The notes beneath the pieces are model-generated. The model saw only the letters and a list, made by a program, of their open reading frames with translations, made no database searches and was not told the DNA's origin. Positions 52,540-61,391 of a DNA stretch of 64,000 bases are shown here, piece by piece. The number at the start of each line of letters is the position of its first letter. Within the stretch, counting starts at the first letter, position 1. Made by a program: the position numbers and the translations under genes. The stretch is from PSRI01 sp041484195 (GTDB taxonomy: Bacteria; Bacteroidota; Bacteroidia; Chitinophagales; Chitinophagaceae), in assembly GCA_041484195.1 (NCBI GenBank), contig JBGPHC010000010.1, positions 1 to 64,000 of the forward strand, written 5' to 3'.

Positions 52540-53979
52540 TCAGACATTCAAACTGAAACCATCCCGATAATCCCTAGTAACCCATTGGTTGGCTTCATCA
52601 AAATTTGTCACCTTAAGATTCTTCGCATCCCACAATAATTTCTTCCTGCCGAGATATTTATCATCCCATCCTTTGCCTTTGCTGTTGGGCAGCATATAAC
52701 TCCTGATGGCCAGGTTGCTAATCAGGATGCTTTCGGTAAATGGACCTGCAAATTCAAATGGCGAACTGGTTTCACCCTTTCCATGACCGGCAATGCAGGC
52801 ATTCACCCATTGAATATAGTGCCCTTCTGGAACCCGCCTGATGGTTTCTTTGGGCATCGTGGCTTCTTTCATCAATTTGGTAGGAAGCAGTCTTGGATTC
52901 GCTCCATAGCAATCACCCAGAATTTTCCCCTTCGTGCCTTCAAACAAGACACCTCCGTCCCAATTCCCAAATGCTTCTTCAGGTAATAATTCGTCTGGTC
53001 TTTGAGGCAGCAATCCTCCATCATACCAGGAAACTTTGATATCCCCCTTCCCGTCTGTTCTCGGATAATTGAGATGGATGATGGAGGCGGGTGGACAACT
53101 GTCCTGGTTCATGCTGTCATTCCACATTTCCTTCCAGATTGTGGCGAGGCTGCATTCCACAGATGACGGATATAGAATCGGTAATATACGGTAAACCGGG
53201 TCCATGATATGACAGGCCATATCGCCCAATGCTCCTGTTCCAAAGGCCCACCATCCTCTCCAGTTGAATGGCAGGTAGGCAGGATTGTAGTCAATCATTT
53301 TTGCAGGCCCAATCCAAAGATTCCAATCCAGTTCTTTGGGTACTTCAAATTTTCCCACAGGTGTAGCCTGACCCTGCGGCCAAACCGGACGATTGGTCCA
53401 GCAATGCACGGTATGCACATCTCCAATAAGACCTGCATTCACCATTTCCTTCATCTTTCTAACTCCATCTCCGGAGCCACCCTGATTGCCCATTTGAGTA
53501 ACCACTTTATATTTTTTCGCAGCTTCCGTCAATTTCCTGGCTTCATAAATATCATGGGTCAACGGTTTCTGGGTGTACACGTGTTTTCCCAGCTGCATTG
53601 CGGCGATTGTGGCTACCGCATGCACATTGTCCGGAGTTGAAATGGAACAGGCGTCAATATTATTTTTTTCCTTATCTAGCAATTCCCTGAAATCTTTGTA
53701 CACTCTGGCTTTGGGAAATCTCTTCCTGGTTTCTACTGTTTGGCGTTCATCCACATCCGCAAATGCCACGATATTCACCTTGGGGCTTTTGGAAAACTCA
53801 TGTAGGTCGTCTTCGCCTTTACCGCCGGCGCCGATGCCTGCAATATTGAGTTGATCACTGGGAGGAACGAATCCCTTTCCAAGCACATTACGGGGAACAA
53901 TAAAGAAACTGGCGGCGGCCAGTGATGAGTTCCTGAGAAATTTTCTCCGGGAAGCTCTGATTGAATTCTTTTTTTTCAT
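52540..53979 (-). CDS. Tat-exported Gfo/Idh/MocA-family oxidoreductase
   Basis: A 479-residue NAD(P)-dependent sugar oxidoreductase-like protein. The N-terminus has a twin-arginine signal SRRKFLRNSSLAAASFFIVP. The Rossmann domain (about 45-165) contains NIAGIGAGGKGEDDL as its dinucleotide motif; the catalytic EKPLTHD-type motif reads QKPLTHD at about 130-138, so the usual Glu-Lys-Pro is Gln-Lys-Pro here. The C-terminal alpha/beta domain is typical (residues 170-450). A paralogue of the same design lies 150 bases upstream on the same strand. The cofactor is probably carried or bound through a periplasmic fold; sugar substrate unknown. Confidence 0.88.
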   Translation of the reverse strand: MKKKNSIRASRRKFLRNSSLAAASFFIVPRNVLGKGFVPPSDQLNIAGIGAGGKGEDDLHEFSKSPKVNIVAFADVDERQTVETRKRFPKARVYKDFRELLDKEKNNIDACSISTPDNVHAVATIAAMQLGKHVYTQKPLTHDIYEARKLTEAAKKYKVVTQMGNQGGSGDGVRKMKEMVNAGLIGDVHTVHCWTNRPVWPQGQATPVGKFEVPKELDWNLWIGPAKMIDYNPAYLPFNWRGWWAFGTGALGDMACHIMDPVYRILPILYPSSVECSLATIWKEMWNDSMNQDSCPPASIIHLNYPRTDGKGDIKVSWYDGGLLPQRPDELLPEEAFGNWDGGVLFEGTKGKILGDCYGANPRLLPTKLMKEATMPKETIRRVPEGHYIQWVNACIAGHGKGETSSPFEFAGPFTESILISNLAIRSYMLPNSKGKGWDDKYLGRKKLLWDAKNLKVTNFDEANQWVTRDYRDGFSLNV

Positions 53980-54087
53980 GAATGCTGCTTTTTCTATGGC
54001 TGTTATTAAAAATTTGATTCCAATTTACGCCAAAGATCAATCTGGCAGTAAAATAAAATGCCGCTTTGATTCGTAGTACCTAAAAAA

Positions 54088-54111
54088 AGCAGGTGACTTT
54101 GGCCACCTGCT
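54088..54111 (-). terminator. rho-independent terminator of the 54136-55584 gene
   Basis: Eight-base perfect stem AGCAGGTG with CACCTGCT and an 8-base loop, followed on the minus strand by a TTTTTTT run. It lies about 25 bases beyond the stop codon at 54136. Confidence 0.8.
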
Positions 54112-54135
54112 GCAATAATATTCGCTGCCTGTCAA

Positions 54136-55584
54136 TCATAATTCAAGTTTCCAGTTTCCCCTGTATTGTCTCCTCACAAATTGGTTGGCAGGCTCAAAAT
54201 TAGTGATGCGCATATTTTCTCCATCCCAAAGCAATTTTTTCCTTCCCGGAAATTTCTTATTGCCTTTCGAGTCCGTTTCGAAATAATTATAGCTGCGCAC
54301 GGCCAGGTTACCCATCAAAACAGTTTCTGCCAGTGGTCCTGATTTATCGAAAGAAGAACTGGTATAAGTACCAAAACCTTTCTTGCATGCCTTGACCCAT
54401 TGCTGCTGGTGGCCTTCTGAACCGCCTTCAACGAACGGAAATTTTGATTTTGGCAAATGGGTCTCCTTCATTTTCCTGGTCGGAAGCAGTGTCGGATTCC
54501 TTCCGAATAAACCTGCCATTAATTTCCCCTTGGTGCCTTCAAAAATGATGCCTCCATCCCATTCTGCCAATTCCTCATCGGGCAATAATTCGTCGGGCCT
54601 GCGGGGTTTAATGCCTCCATCGTACCAAATCATCTCAACGGGTGGCATGCCTTGCCTTGCAGGGAACTGTATATGCGTCTTTGCAGATGGGGGATAACTG
54701 TCACCATAAATGGCTTCTTCAAAAAAGCCCGTGTACACTGAACCAACGCTTGTTTCTACAGATATGGGATAGCCCAGCTTGAGGGCACGAAACGGCACAT
54801 CCATGAAATGACATCCCATATCACCCAGTGATCCTGTGCCAAAATCAACCCATCCTCTCCATATTGCTGGAAGATAAGTTGGGTCGAATTCGCGAAATGG
54901 CGCGGTACCCAGCCAAAGGTCCCAATCTACTTCTTTAGGGATTTCATATTTCCCGGTCGGGGTGGCGATTCCCTGGGGCCATACAGGCCGGTTGGTCCAC
55001 ACATGCACTGTGTGAACATTTCCAATGACACCTCCCTGGATCCAGGTCTCCACATTCCTGGTATCATCACCGCTACTCCCCTGATTGCCCATCTGAGTGA
55101 TTACTTTATATTTTGCCGCTGCACGTGTCAGAATCCTGGCCTCATAAATATCATGTGTCAAAGGTTTCTCACAATAAACGTGCTTACCCAGTTGCATCGA
55201 TGCCAGAGCGGCCACCGCGTGCGTATGGTCCGGCGTGGTAACCATCACAGCATCTATACGGCTGGCTTCCTTATCCAACATCTCACGAAAATCCCGATAA
55301 TAGGGTGCATTGGGCCATTTCTTACGCGCGTTTACGGCCATCCTGTCGTCCACATCACATAGAGCTACGATATTGTCTGACCCATTATTATATGCATAAG
55401 GAAGATTCACTTCGGCCTTACCTCCCACTCCAATGCCGGCAATATTCAATTTATCGCTGGGCGGAATGAACCCGCGACCCAATACATGTCTGGGTACAAT
55501 AAAAAAACCTGCAGCCGCCATAGAACCGTCCCGTATAAATTTCCGGCGGCCAGAATTCATTTTGGATTTGTTTTTGGAATTCAT
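54136..55584 (-). CDS. Tat-exported Gfo/Idh/MocA-family oxidoreductase, paralogue of 52540-53979
   Basis: About 482 residues from the ATG at 55584 (MNSKNKSKMNSGRRKFI); the frame extends to 55713, but the added 43 residues lack family character. GRRKFIRDGSMAAAGFFIVP is the twin-arginine signal. The Rossmann motif is NIAGIGVGGKAEVNL (about 65-80); the canonical catalytic segment CEKPLTHD (about 155) is intact here, unlike in the paralogue. The two proteins are clearly homologous throughout and likely arose by duplication. Each has its own terminator, so they are separately transcribed. A role beside the downstream rhamnosidase is suggested by order only. Confidence 0.88.
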   Translation of the reverse strand: MNSKNKSKMNSGRRKFIRDGSMAAAGFFIVPRHVLGRGFIPPSDKLNIAGIGVGGKAEVNLPYAYNNGSDNIVALCDVDDRMAVNARKKWPNAPYYRDFREMLDKEASRIDAVMVTTPDHTHAVAALASMQLGKHVYCEKPLTHDIYEARILTRAAAKYKVITQMGNQGSSGDDTRNVETWIQGGVIGNVHTVHVWTNRPVWPQGIATPTGKYEIPKEVDWDLWLGTAPFREFDPTYLPAIWRGWVDFGTGSLGDMGCHFMDVPFRALKLGYPISVETSVGSVYTGFFEEAIYGDSYPPSAKTHIQFPARQGMPPVEMIWYDGGIKPRRPDELLPDEELAEWDGGIIFEGTKGKLMAGLFGRNPTLLPTRKMKETHLPKSKFPFVEGGSEGHQQQWVKACKKGFGTYTSSSFDKSGPLAETVLMGNLAVRSYNYFETDSKGNKKFPGRKKLLWDGENMRITNFEPANQFVRRQYRGNWKLEL

Positions 55585-55777
55585 GACAAAGAATTTTTGT
55601 TTTAAGGTAGGAAGAAGATTTGAATTCGACTTCCGGAAATCTGTCAATCTTGATAATTCGCTCATGTAGTTAGATGAAAATGCAAGTGGGACTTTAGCTT
55701 TCTCGGTTTTCAAAATTTCACCGGTGTTCTTAAATTTCTCAAGGAGTCGGAGTTATAGATGGAGATGAGAAATTGTC

Positions 55778-55785
55778 TAAGTTTG
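55778..55785 (+). promoter_or_regulatory. -7 promoter element of csaA
   Basis: TAAGTTTG matches TAnnTTTG and ends 16 bases before the ATG at 55802. Confidence 0.6.
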
Positions 55786-55801
55786 AAGAAATAAATAAGT
55801 T

Positions 55802-56134
55802 ATGACCATTAGCCGGGATGATTTTGAGAAGGTTGATATTAGAGTTGGTACGATCCTGACTGTTGAAGAATTCCCCAATGCCAGGAAACCCTCATTTCAA
55901 CTGAGCATTGATTTTGGAGAGCTGGGTATTAAGAGATCATCGGCCCAGATCACTGCTTTGTATAAGAAGAATGATTTGATAGGCAGACAAATCGTGGCCA
56001 TTGTAAATTTCCCTCCCAAGCAGATCGCTAATTTCTTCAGTGAATGTCTTGTTCTGGGCGTGTATGGTAGTGACAAAGAAGTGATTTTATTAGAGCCGGA
56101 AAGGAAGGTGGATAATGGTCAGAAAGTGGGTTAG
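55802..56134 (+). CDS. csaA: CsaA-like tRNA-binding-domain protein
   Basis: A 110-residue EMAP/tRNA-binding OB-fold protein. The signature runs from DFEKVDIRVGTILTVEEFPNARKPSFQLSIDFGE through SSAQIT and ends in the LGVYGSDKEVILLEPERKV region, which is the CsaA pattern. CsaA has been proposed as an export-related chaperone in Bacillus and occurs widely as a small tRNA-binding-domain protein; its role in Bacteroidota is not established. The MGMT gene follows 104 bases downstream. Confidence 0.9.
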   Translation: MTISRDDFEKVDIRVGTILTVEEFPNARKPSFQLSIDFGELGIKRSSAQITALYKKNDLIGRQIVAIVNFPPKQIANFFSECLVLGVYGSDKEVILLEPERKVDNGQKVG

Positions 56135-56238
56135 TATCTGCAGATTTATACCAGAGCCCCCTTGTAAATTTTGCAGGATTGTTTTGTGCTTATTCGTCAA
56201 ACCTTTGAATTGCGTTAATTTTACGCTGCAGGAACAAT

Positions 56239-56760
56239 ATGATTATCATCGCAAATGATATTTATTATTATGATTCACCATTGGGCAGGCTGGCCATTGG
56301 TTTTAATCAGGATCAAATTCAATCCATACTTTTTGTGGATGAGGAAGGTCCGGATAATGTCGCTCAATCCAATGCTGACGATAAAGACTGGATCCCTGAA
56401 GCGGTTCAACAATGCCTGAAGCAAATGGATGAATACTTTGCGGGACAGCGAAGGGAGTTTGATTTTCCCTTCGGCCAGGAAGGAACTCCTTTTCAAAAAA
56501 AAGTTTGGAACGAATTATTGAATATTCCTTTTGGGAAAGTCATTTCATATCTCGAATTGTCTAAAAGAATCGGTGATCCCAAAGCCATCAGGGCTGTGGG
56601 AACTTCCAACGGCAAGAACCAATTGTGCATCGTGGTTCCATGCCACAGGGTCATTGGGTCGGATGGGAAACTGGTTGGTTATGGAGGCGGCCTGTGGAGG
56701 AAAAGATGGTTATTGGATCATGAAGCGAAATATGCCGGTGGGGTGTTGCGACTATTCTGA
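56239..56760 (+). CDS. ogt: methylated-DNA--protein-cysteine S-methyltransferase
   Basis: Suicide DNA-repair protein of 173 residues that transfers alkyl groups from O6-alkylguanine to its own cysteine. The active site is PCHRV with Cys135, followed by GYGGGLWRKRWLLDHE. The DNA-binding helix-turn-helix region is FGKVISYLELSKRIGDPKAIRAVG. The protein has no Ada-type N-terminal domain, so it corresponds to Ogt/MGT. TAatTTTA (56216-56223) is one base from the -7 consensus. The gene symbol is given for the family type. Confidence 0.96.
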   Translation: MIIIANDIYYYDSPLGRLAIGFNQDQIQSILFVDEEGPDNVAQSNADDKDWIPEAVQQCLKQMDEYFAGQRREFDFPFGQEGTPFQKKVWNELLNIPFGKVISYLELSKRIGDPKAIRAVGTSNGKNQLCIVVPCHRVIGSDGKLVGYGGGLWRKRWLLDHEAKYAGGVLRLF

Positions 56761-57103
56761 TTCTTTCAGCCTTTCATGAACTGATATTAAGATTTGAGTA
56801 CATGCTTCTCTATTTTTGTTACACGAAGCCCGTAATTAACCTTAATTAACATTAACCTTAATTAACATTGAGCCCGGGCATTAAGACCGGAACAGATTTC
56901 ATCTCCGGCACCGCTGCACAATCGCTTGACTTTTCCTTTCTCAATTCACGAATGAGGAATTTGGTTAGAGTATCCTGCGGATATTTGTTCCCGTACTGAG
57001 CTTACACTTAAATTTCACCCATTCCTGATGGGTTACTTGAGGTTCCTGCGTAACTTTACGAATGGTAGATGTTACAACTCTAATTTGTGTTATTTTCGCT
57101 GCG
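56761..57103. other. intergenic region upstream of the efflux operon, with a 16-bp tandem duplication
   Basis: About 340 bases. It contains the tandem repeat at 56835-56866, a palindromic GAGCCCGGGC (56870-56879) and only short frames. A TAacTTTA near-match lies at 57051-57058, which could be a weak -7 element for the adaptor gene. No terminator was seen after ogt. Confidence 0.45.
56835..56866. repeat. perfect 16-bp tandem duplication
   Basis: ATTAACCTTAATTAAC occurs twice in immediate succession, and each copy contains the palindrome TTAATTAA. A third partial copy precedes it (AATTAAC is shared at 56834). It lies about 240 bases upstream of the efflux adaptor start at 57104, in the regulatory region of the efflux operon. 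Confidence 0.85.
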
Positions 57104-58144
57104 ATGAAAAAAATAATCCCGTTCATTTTGGTCATTGCCATTCAGTTTGCGTGCTCGCAGAAAAAAGATAAGGCAGGCAGTATTCCGCAACACAGGACTA
57201 CCCCACCGGTATCGGTTGAAGGCTTTATTGTGCGAATCAGGGCGCTGAGCGAAAACATTGAAGTCGCAGGTTCTGTCTTACCCGCTGAGGAAACTGAGAT
57301 CAAGCCCGAAATTTCCGGCCGACTCGTGAGCATACATTTTCATGAAGGCAGTTTCGTAAGAAAGGGCGCGTTATTGGCAAAATTATATGACGGAGATCTA
57401 CAAGCGCAACTAAAGAAATTGGAAGTGCAGCTCGAAATCAATCAAAAGACAGTCGAGCGATATAAGGAATTACTAAAGATACAGGGCATAAGCCAACAGG
57501 ATGTGGACCTGAGTGAATTACAGGTGAGTAATATCAAGGCCGATATTGAACTGGTGAAGGTTAGTATTGGCAAGACAGAAATCAGGGCGCCTTTTGATGG
57601 CAATATTGGGTTGCGTAATGTGAGTATTGGAGCTTATGTTTCACCTACTACGGTTATCGCGACCCTGCGCCAACTGAATGAATTGAAGCTGGAATTCACC
57701 GTGCCTGAAAAATACAGCGCTGAATTTAAGAAGGGCAAAATAGTCAGCTTTGGCATAGAAGGTGTGAAGGAGAAGTTTAACGCGGTTGTGATGGCATCAG
57801 AATTGTCGATTGATGCGAACACCCGGAGTTTAAAAATCAAAGCGCTGGTAAGAGGAGGAAATCCTGCACTCGTACCTGGCTCTTTCGCGAAAGTGGCTCT
57901 CCATGTGGACCAGAACAATGAGGCCCTAATTGTGCCAACTCAGGCTGTGATTCCAATGGCCAGGGGTAAACAGGTGATTGTATATAAAGCTGGCATTCCT
58001 AATTTCCAAAATGTGACAACGGGAATCCGGGATTCGGCATATGTGCAGATTTCGGATGGCTTGCACCAGGGAGATACGGTTTTGGTGACAGGACTAATGA
58101 CCATCAGGCCGGATAGTAAACTTCAGTTGACGAAAGTGCAGTGA
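57104..58144 (+). CDS. RND efflux periplasmic adaptor (lipoprotein)
   Basis: Membrane-fusion protein of about 346 residues linking an inner-membrane RND pump to an outer-membrane channel. Starting at 57104 (MKKIIPFILVIAIQFAC) gives a lipoprotein signal ending FAC; an upstream frame to 57062 is possible but less natural. The barrel-sandwich (biotinyl/lipoyl-like) domain, an alpha-hairpin (QAQLKKLEVQLEINQKTVERYKELLKIQ, about 100-150), a beta-barrel domain and the KIKALVRGGNPALVPGSFAKVALHVD membrane-proximal region are in order. It is the first gene of an adaptor-permease-TolC operon. Confidence 0.93.
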   Translation: MKKIIPFILVIAIQFACSQKKDKAGSIPQHRTTPPVSVEGFIVRIRALSENIEVAGSVLPAEETEIKPEISGRLVSIHFHEGSFVRKGALLAKLYDGDLQAQLKKLEVQLEINQKTVERYKELLKIQGISQQDVDLSELQVSNIKADIELVKVSIGKTEIRAPFDGNIGLRNVSIGAYVSPTTVIATLRQLNELKLEFTVPEKYSAEFKKGKIVSFGIEGVKEKFNAVVMASELSIDANTRSLKIKALVRGGNPALVPGSFAKVALHVDQNNEALIVPTQAVIPMARGKQVIVYKAGIPNFQNVTTGIRDSAYVQISDGLHQGDTVLVTGLMTIRPDSKLQLTKVQ

Positions 58145-58292
58145 TGTTGACGGACGCTTCAGCAGGAAAACATGGAATCCTGCCAATTGAATAGACTGTG
58201 AATCTGGCATAAGGTAATCCTTCTGATGAGCCAGATCTTAGTTAATGATTGCAGAATCTTTGAGAATTTCTTAAACCGGACATCCAAGTGGT

Positions 58293-61200
58293 ATGAATAT
58301 ATCTGAATTGAGTTTGCGGCGGCCTGTACTGGCTACGGTCATGAGCATTATCATCGTCGTTTTCGGCGTGATAGGCTTTACTTTCCTTGGCATCAGGGAC
58401 TATCCCGCCATTGACCCGCCCATTATTAACGTACGCACCAGTTATGCCGGGGCCAATGCCGACATTATAGAATCACAGATCACAGAACCACTTGAAAAAT
58501 CAATCAATGGCATCGCGGGTGTAAAAAATATCACTTCATCCAGCAGCCAGGGCACCAGCAGCATCACAGTTGAATTTGATCTCGGTGTGGACCTGGAAGC
58601 TGCAGCCAATGATGTGCGCGATAAGGCAAGCCAGGCACAGAGATCCCTCCCGCAGGACCTGGACGCGCCCTCTGTGGTATCAAAAGCTGACGCTAATTCC
58701 GACGCGATCATCTCCATGACCGTGCAGAGTAATTCCAGGAACCAGCTTCAGGTAAATGAATATGCAACAAATGTTTTGCAGGAAAGATTGCAGACTATCC
58801 CAGGCGTGAGCAGTTTGCAGATATGGGGAGAAAAGAGGTATGCGATGCGAATCTGGTTTGAACCTTCCAAGCTCAGCGCTTATGGTCTCACCTTCCAGGA
58901 CGTGCAGGATGCCTTGCAGCGTGAAAATGTTGACCTTCCTTCAGGCAAGATCTCTGGCAATACTACAGAACTTACCGTACGCACTTTCGGCAGGTTGACT
59001 ACCGAAGATGAATTCAACAATATCATCGTCAAGAACCAGGGCGGATCAGATATCAGGTTAAAGGACATTGGAGAAGCCGTATTGGGTCCCGAAAATGAAG
59101 AGACCGTTCTCAAATTGAACGGCACGCCCATGATTGCTTTGGCCATTGTACCACAGCCCGGGTCGAATTATGTTTCCATTTCAAAAGAATTCTACAAGCG
59201 GTTTGACCAACTGAAAAAAGAAGTACCCGAAGACATTAAACTTGATATCATACTCGACCAGAGCGTCTTCATCCAAAGATCTATTTCTGAAGTGGAAGAA
59301 ACTCTGGCTATCGCAATAACACTCGTGGTCCTGATCATTTACCTGTTCTTCAGGGATTGGATCATCGCCATTCGGCCATTGATTGATATTCCTGTTTCAT
59401 TGATCGCGGCTTTCTTCATCATGTACCTCGCAGGGTTCACCATCAATGTACTCAGTCTGCTTGGAATTGTATTGGCCACCGGATTGGTGGTGGATGATGG
59501 CATTGTTGTGACTGAGAACATATTCAAGAAGATGGAGCAGGGCATGAATAAATGGCACGCGGCCAGAGAAGGATCGAAAGAGATATACTTTGCCGTTATC
59601 TCCACTTCCCTCACGCTGGCAGTAATCTTCCTCCCTATTATTTTCCTGCAGGGATTCGTGGGCAGGCTTTTTCGTGAATTCGGCATCGTGGTGGCCGGCG
59701 CCGTATTGGTTTCCGCTTTTGTTTCGCTGACCCTGACGCCAGTTCTAAACGTAAAGCTCACACGAAGTGCGCATAAACATGGTTGGTTCTACAGGGTAAC
59801 GGAGCCTTTTTTCAAGGGGATGGAAAGCGGCTATCATCGCCTGCTGATTTATTTTATGAAGATCAAATGGATGGCCATCGTAATCATCCTCGTCTGTCTC
59901 GGGATCATTTTTTCCATTGGCAGTAAGATACCATCCGAGCTGGCGCCATTGGAAGACCGGAGCCAATTCAGAATGCAGGCAACGGCCCCCGAAGGTACTT
60001 CCTTTGAATATATGGACAGGTATATCGACCGCCTGACGCATTTCGTCATGGATTCTGTTCCGGAATACAAGACTGTTCTCACAGTTACGGCCCCCGGTTT
60101 TACGGGATCCGGATCCGTGAACACAGGTTTCTTGAGGGCCACCCTGGCTGACCCTAAAGACAGGACGAGGAGCCAGCAGGAAATTGTGGACATGGTCAAT
60201 AGAAATCTTCCGAAATTTTCAGAGGGCCGCGCATTCTGCACCCAGGAACAAACGATCGCCGTGAACAGACGTGGCGGTCTACCCGTTCAGTTCGTCATTC
60301 AAAATAATGATTTCGATAAAATCAAGGACGTGCTCCCGAAATTTCTGGAAGAAGCCAATAAAAACCCCGCCTTCCAGGGAGTGGATGTGGATCTTAAATT
60401 CAATAAGCCCGAACTGGCAGTGAGCATTGACAGGCTGAAAGCCAGCGATCTTGGGGTGAGCATAGACGTTATATCCCAGGCCCTGCAGTTGGCATTTAGC
60501 AACAGGCGGTTGGGCTATTTCATAAAAGAGGGCAAACAGTACCAGGTGATCGGGCAGGTACCAAAGAGTCAAAGAAACGAGCCAACTGATCTGAGAAATA
60601 TTTATGTGCGCAATGCCCGCGGTGAGAGTATTTCATTGGACAACCTGGTTTCGGTGAATGAAGGCACCACCCCTCCAACAATTTATCATTTCAACAGGTA
60701 TAAATCAGCCACGGTTTCCGCGGGACTTGCCCCAGGAAAAACATTGGGCGACGGCATCAAGGCCATGCAGGAAATTGGAAAAAAATTGCTTGACGAATCT
60801 TTCGCTACCTCCCTGGCCGGATCTTCCCGCGATTTCGCAGAAAGCGCGGGAAATACTTCGTTCGCCTTCATCCTGGCGTTGGTATTGATCTTCCTGGTGC
60901 TGGCCGCACAGTTTGAGAGTTTTGTTGACCCTATTGTGATCATGCTCACCGTGCCGCTGGCCATTGCCGGGGCGGTATTGTCGCTTTGGATATTCGGACA
61001 AACCCTGAATATTTTCTCCCAAATAGGCATGATCATGCTGATTGGCCTCGTGACGAAAAATGGGATCCTCATCGTGGAGTTTGCCAACCAGAAGCAGCGG
61101 GCAGGTACTCGTAAACGTGAAGCCGTGATTGAAGCGGCTACGGCAAGGCTGCGACCCATTCTCATGACAAGCCTTGCCATGTCACTCGGTGCGCTTCCCC

Positions 61201-61382
61201 TGGCGCTTTCCATAGGCGCGGCCTCCACGAGCAGGATACCCCTGGGTATTGTCATTGTTGGCGGCATCATATTCTCGTTGGTACTTACCCTTTTTGTTAT
61301 CCCGGCCATGTATATTTTCCTGGCTGCACGGAAGCATCAAAGCCATTTGGATGAATATTTTTCAGAAGAACAAAGAGCATAA
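58293..61382 (+). CDS. RND multidrug efflux permease (HAE1 type)
   Basis: A 1029-residue inner-membrane proton antiporter of the AcrB/MexB type. It has twelve predicted membrane helices with the large periplasmic loops between TM1-2 and TM7-8. The proton-relay residues are visible: D-D in TM4 (GLVVDDGIVVTEN) and K in TM10 (GLVTKNGILIVEFAN). The C-terminus ends with ...SHLDEYFSEEQRA. The adaptor gene is 148 bases upstream and the TolC gene starts 9 bases after the stop. The substrate is unknown. Confidence 0.97.
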   Translation: MNISELSLRRPVLATVMSIIIVVFGVIGFTFLGIRDYPAIDPPIINVRTSYAGANADIIESQITEPLEKSINGIAGVKNITSSSSQGTSSITVEFDLGVDLEAAANDVRDKASQAQRSLPQDLDAPSVVSKADANSDAIISMTVQSNSRNQLQVNEYATNVLQERLQTIPGVSSLQIWGEKRYAMRIWFEPSKLSAYGLTFQDVQDALQRENVDLPSGKISGNTTELTVRTFGRLTTEDEFNNIIVKNQGGSDIRLKDIGEAVLGPENEETVLKLNGTPMIALAIVPQPGSNYVSISKEFYKRFDQLKKEVPEDIKLDIILDQSVFIQRSISEVEETLAIAITLVVLIIYLFFRDWIIAIRPLIDIPVSLIAAFFIMYLAGFTINVLSLLGIVLATGLVVDDGIVVTENIFKKMEQGMNKWHAAREGSKEIYFAVISTSLTLAVIFLPIIFLQGFVGRLFREFGIVVAGAVLVSAFVSLTLTPVLNVKLTRSAHKHGWFYRVTEPFFKGMESGYHRLLIYFMKIKWMAIVIILVCLGIIFSIGSKIPSELAPLEDRSQFRMQATAPEGTSFEYMDRYIDRLTHFVMDSVPEYKTVLTVTAPGFTGSGSVNTGFLRATLADPKDRTRSQQEIVDMVNRNLPKFSEGRAFCTQEQTIAVNRRGGLPVQFVIQNNDFDKIKDVLPKFLEEANKNPAFQGVDVDLKFNKPELAVSIDRLKASDLGVSIDVISQALQLAFSNRRLGYFIKEGKQYQVIGQVPKSQRNEPTDLRNIYVRNARGESISLDNLVSVNEGTTPPTIYHFNRYKSATVSAGLAPGKTLGDGIKAMQEIGKKLLDESFATSLAGSSRDFAESAGNTSFAFILALVLIFLVLAAQFESFVDPIVIMLTVPLAIAGAVLSLWIFGQTLNIFSQIGMIMLIGLVTKNGILIVEFANQKQRAGTRKREAVIEAATARLRPILMTSLAMSLGALPLALSIGAASTSRIPLGIVIVGGIIFSLVLTLFVIPAMYIFLAARKHQSHLDEYFSEEQRA

Positions 61383-61391
61383 ATTTTTCCC

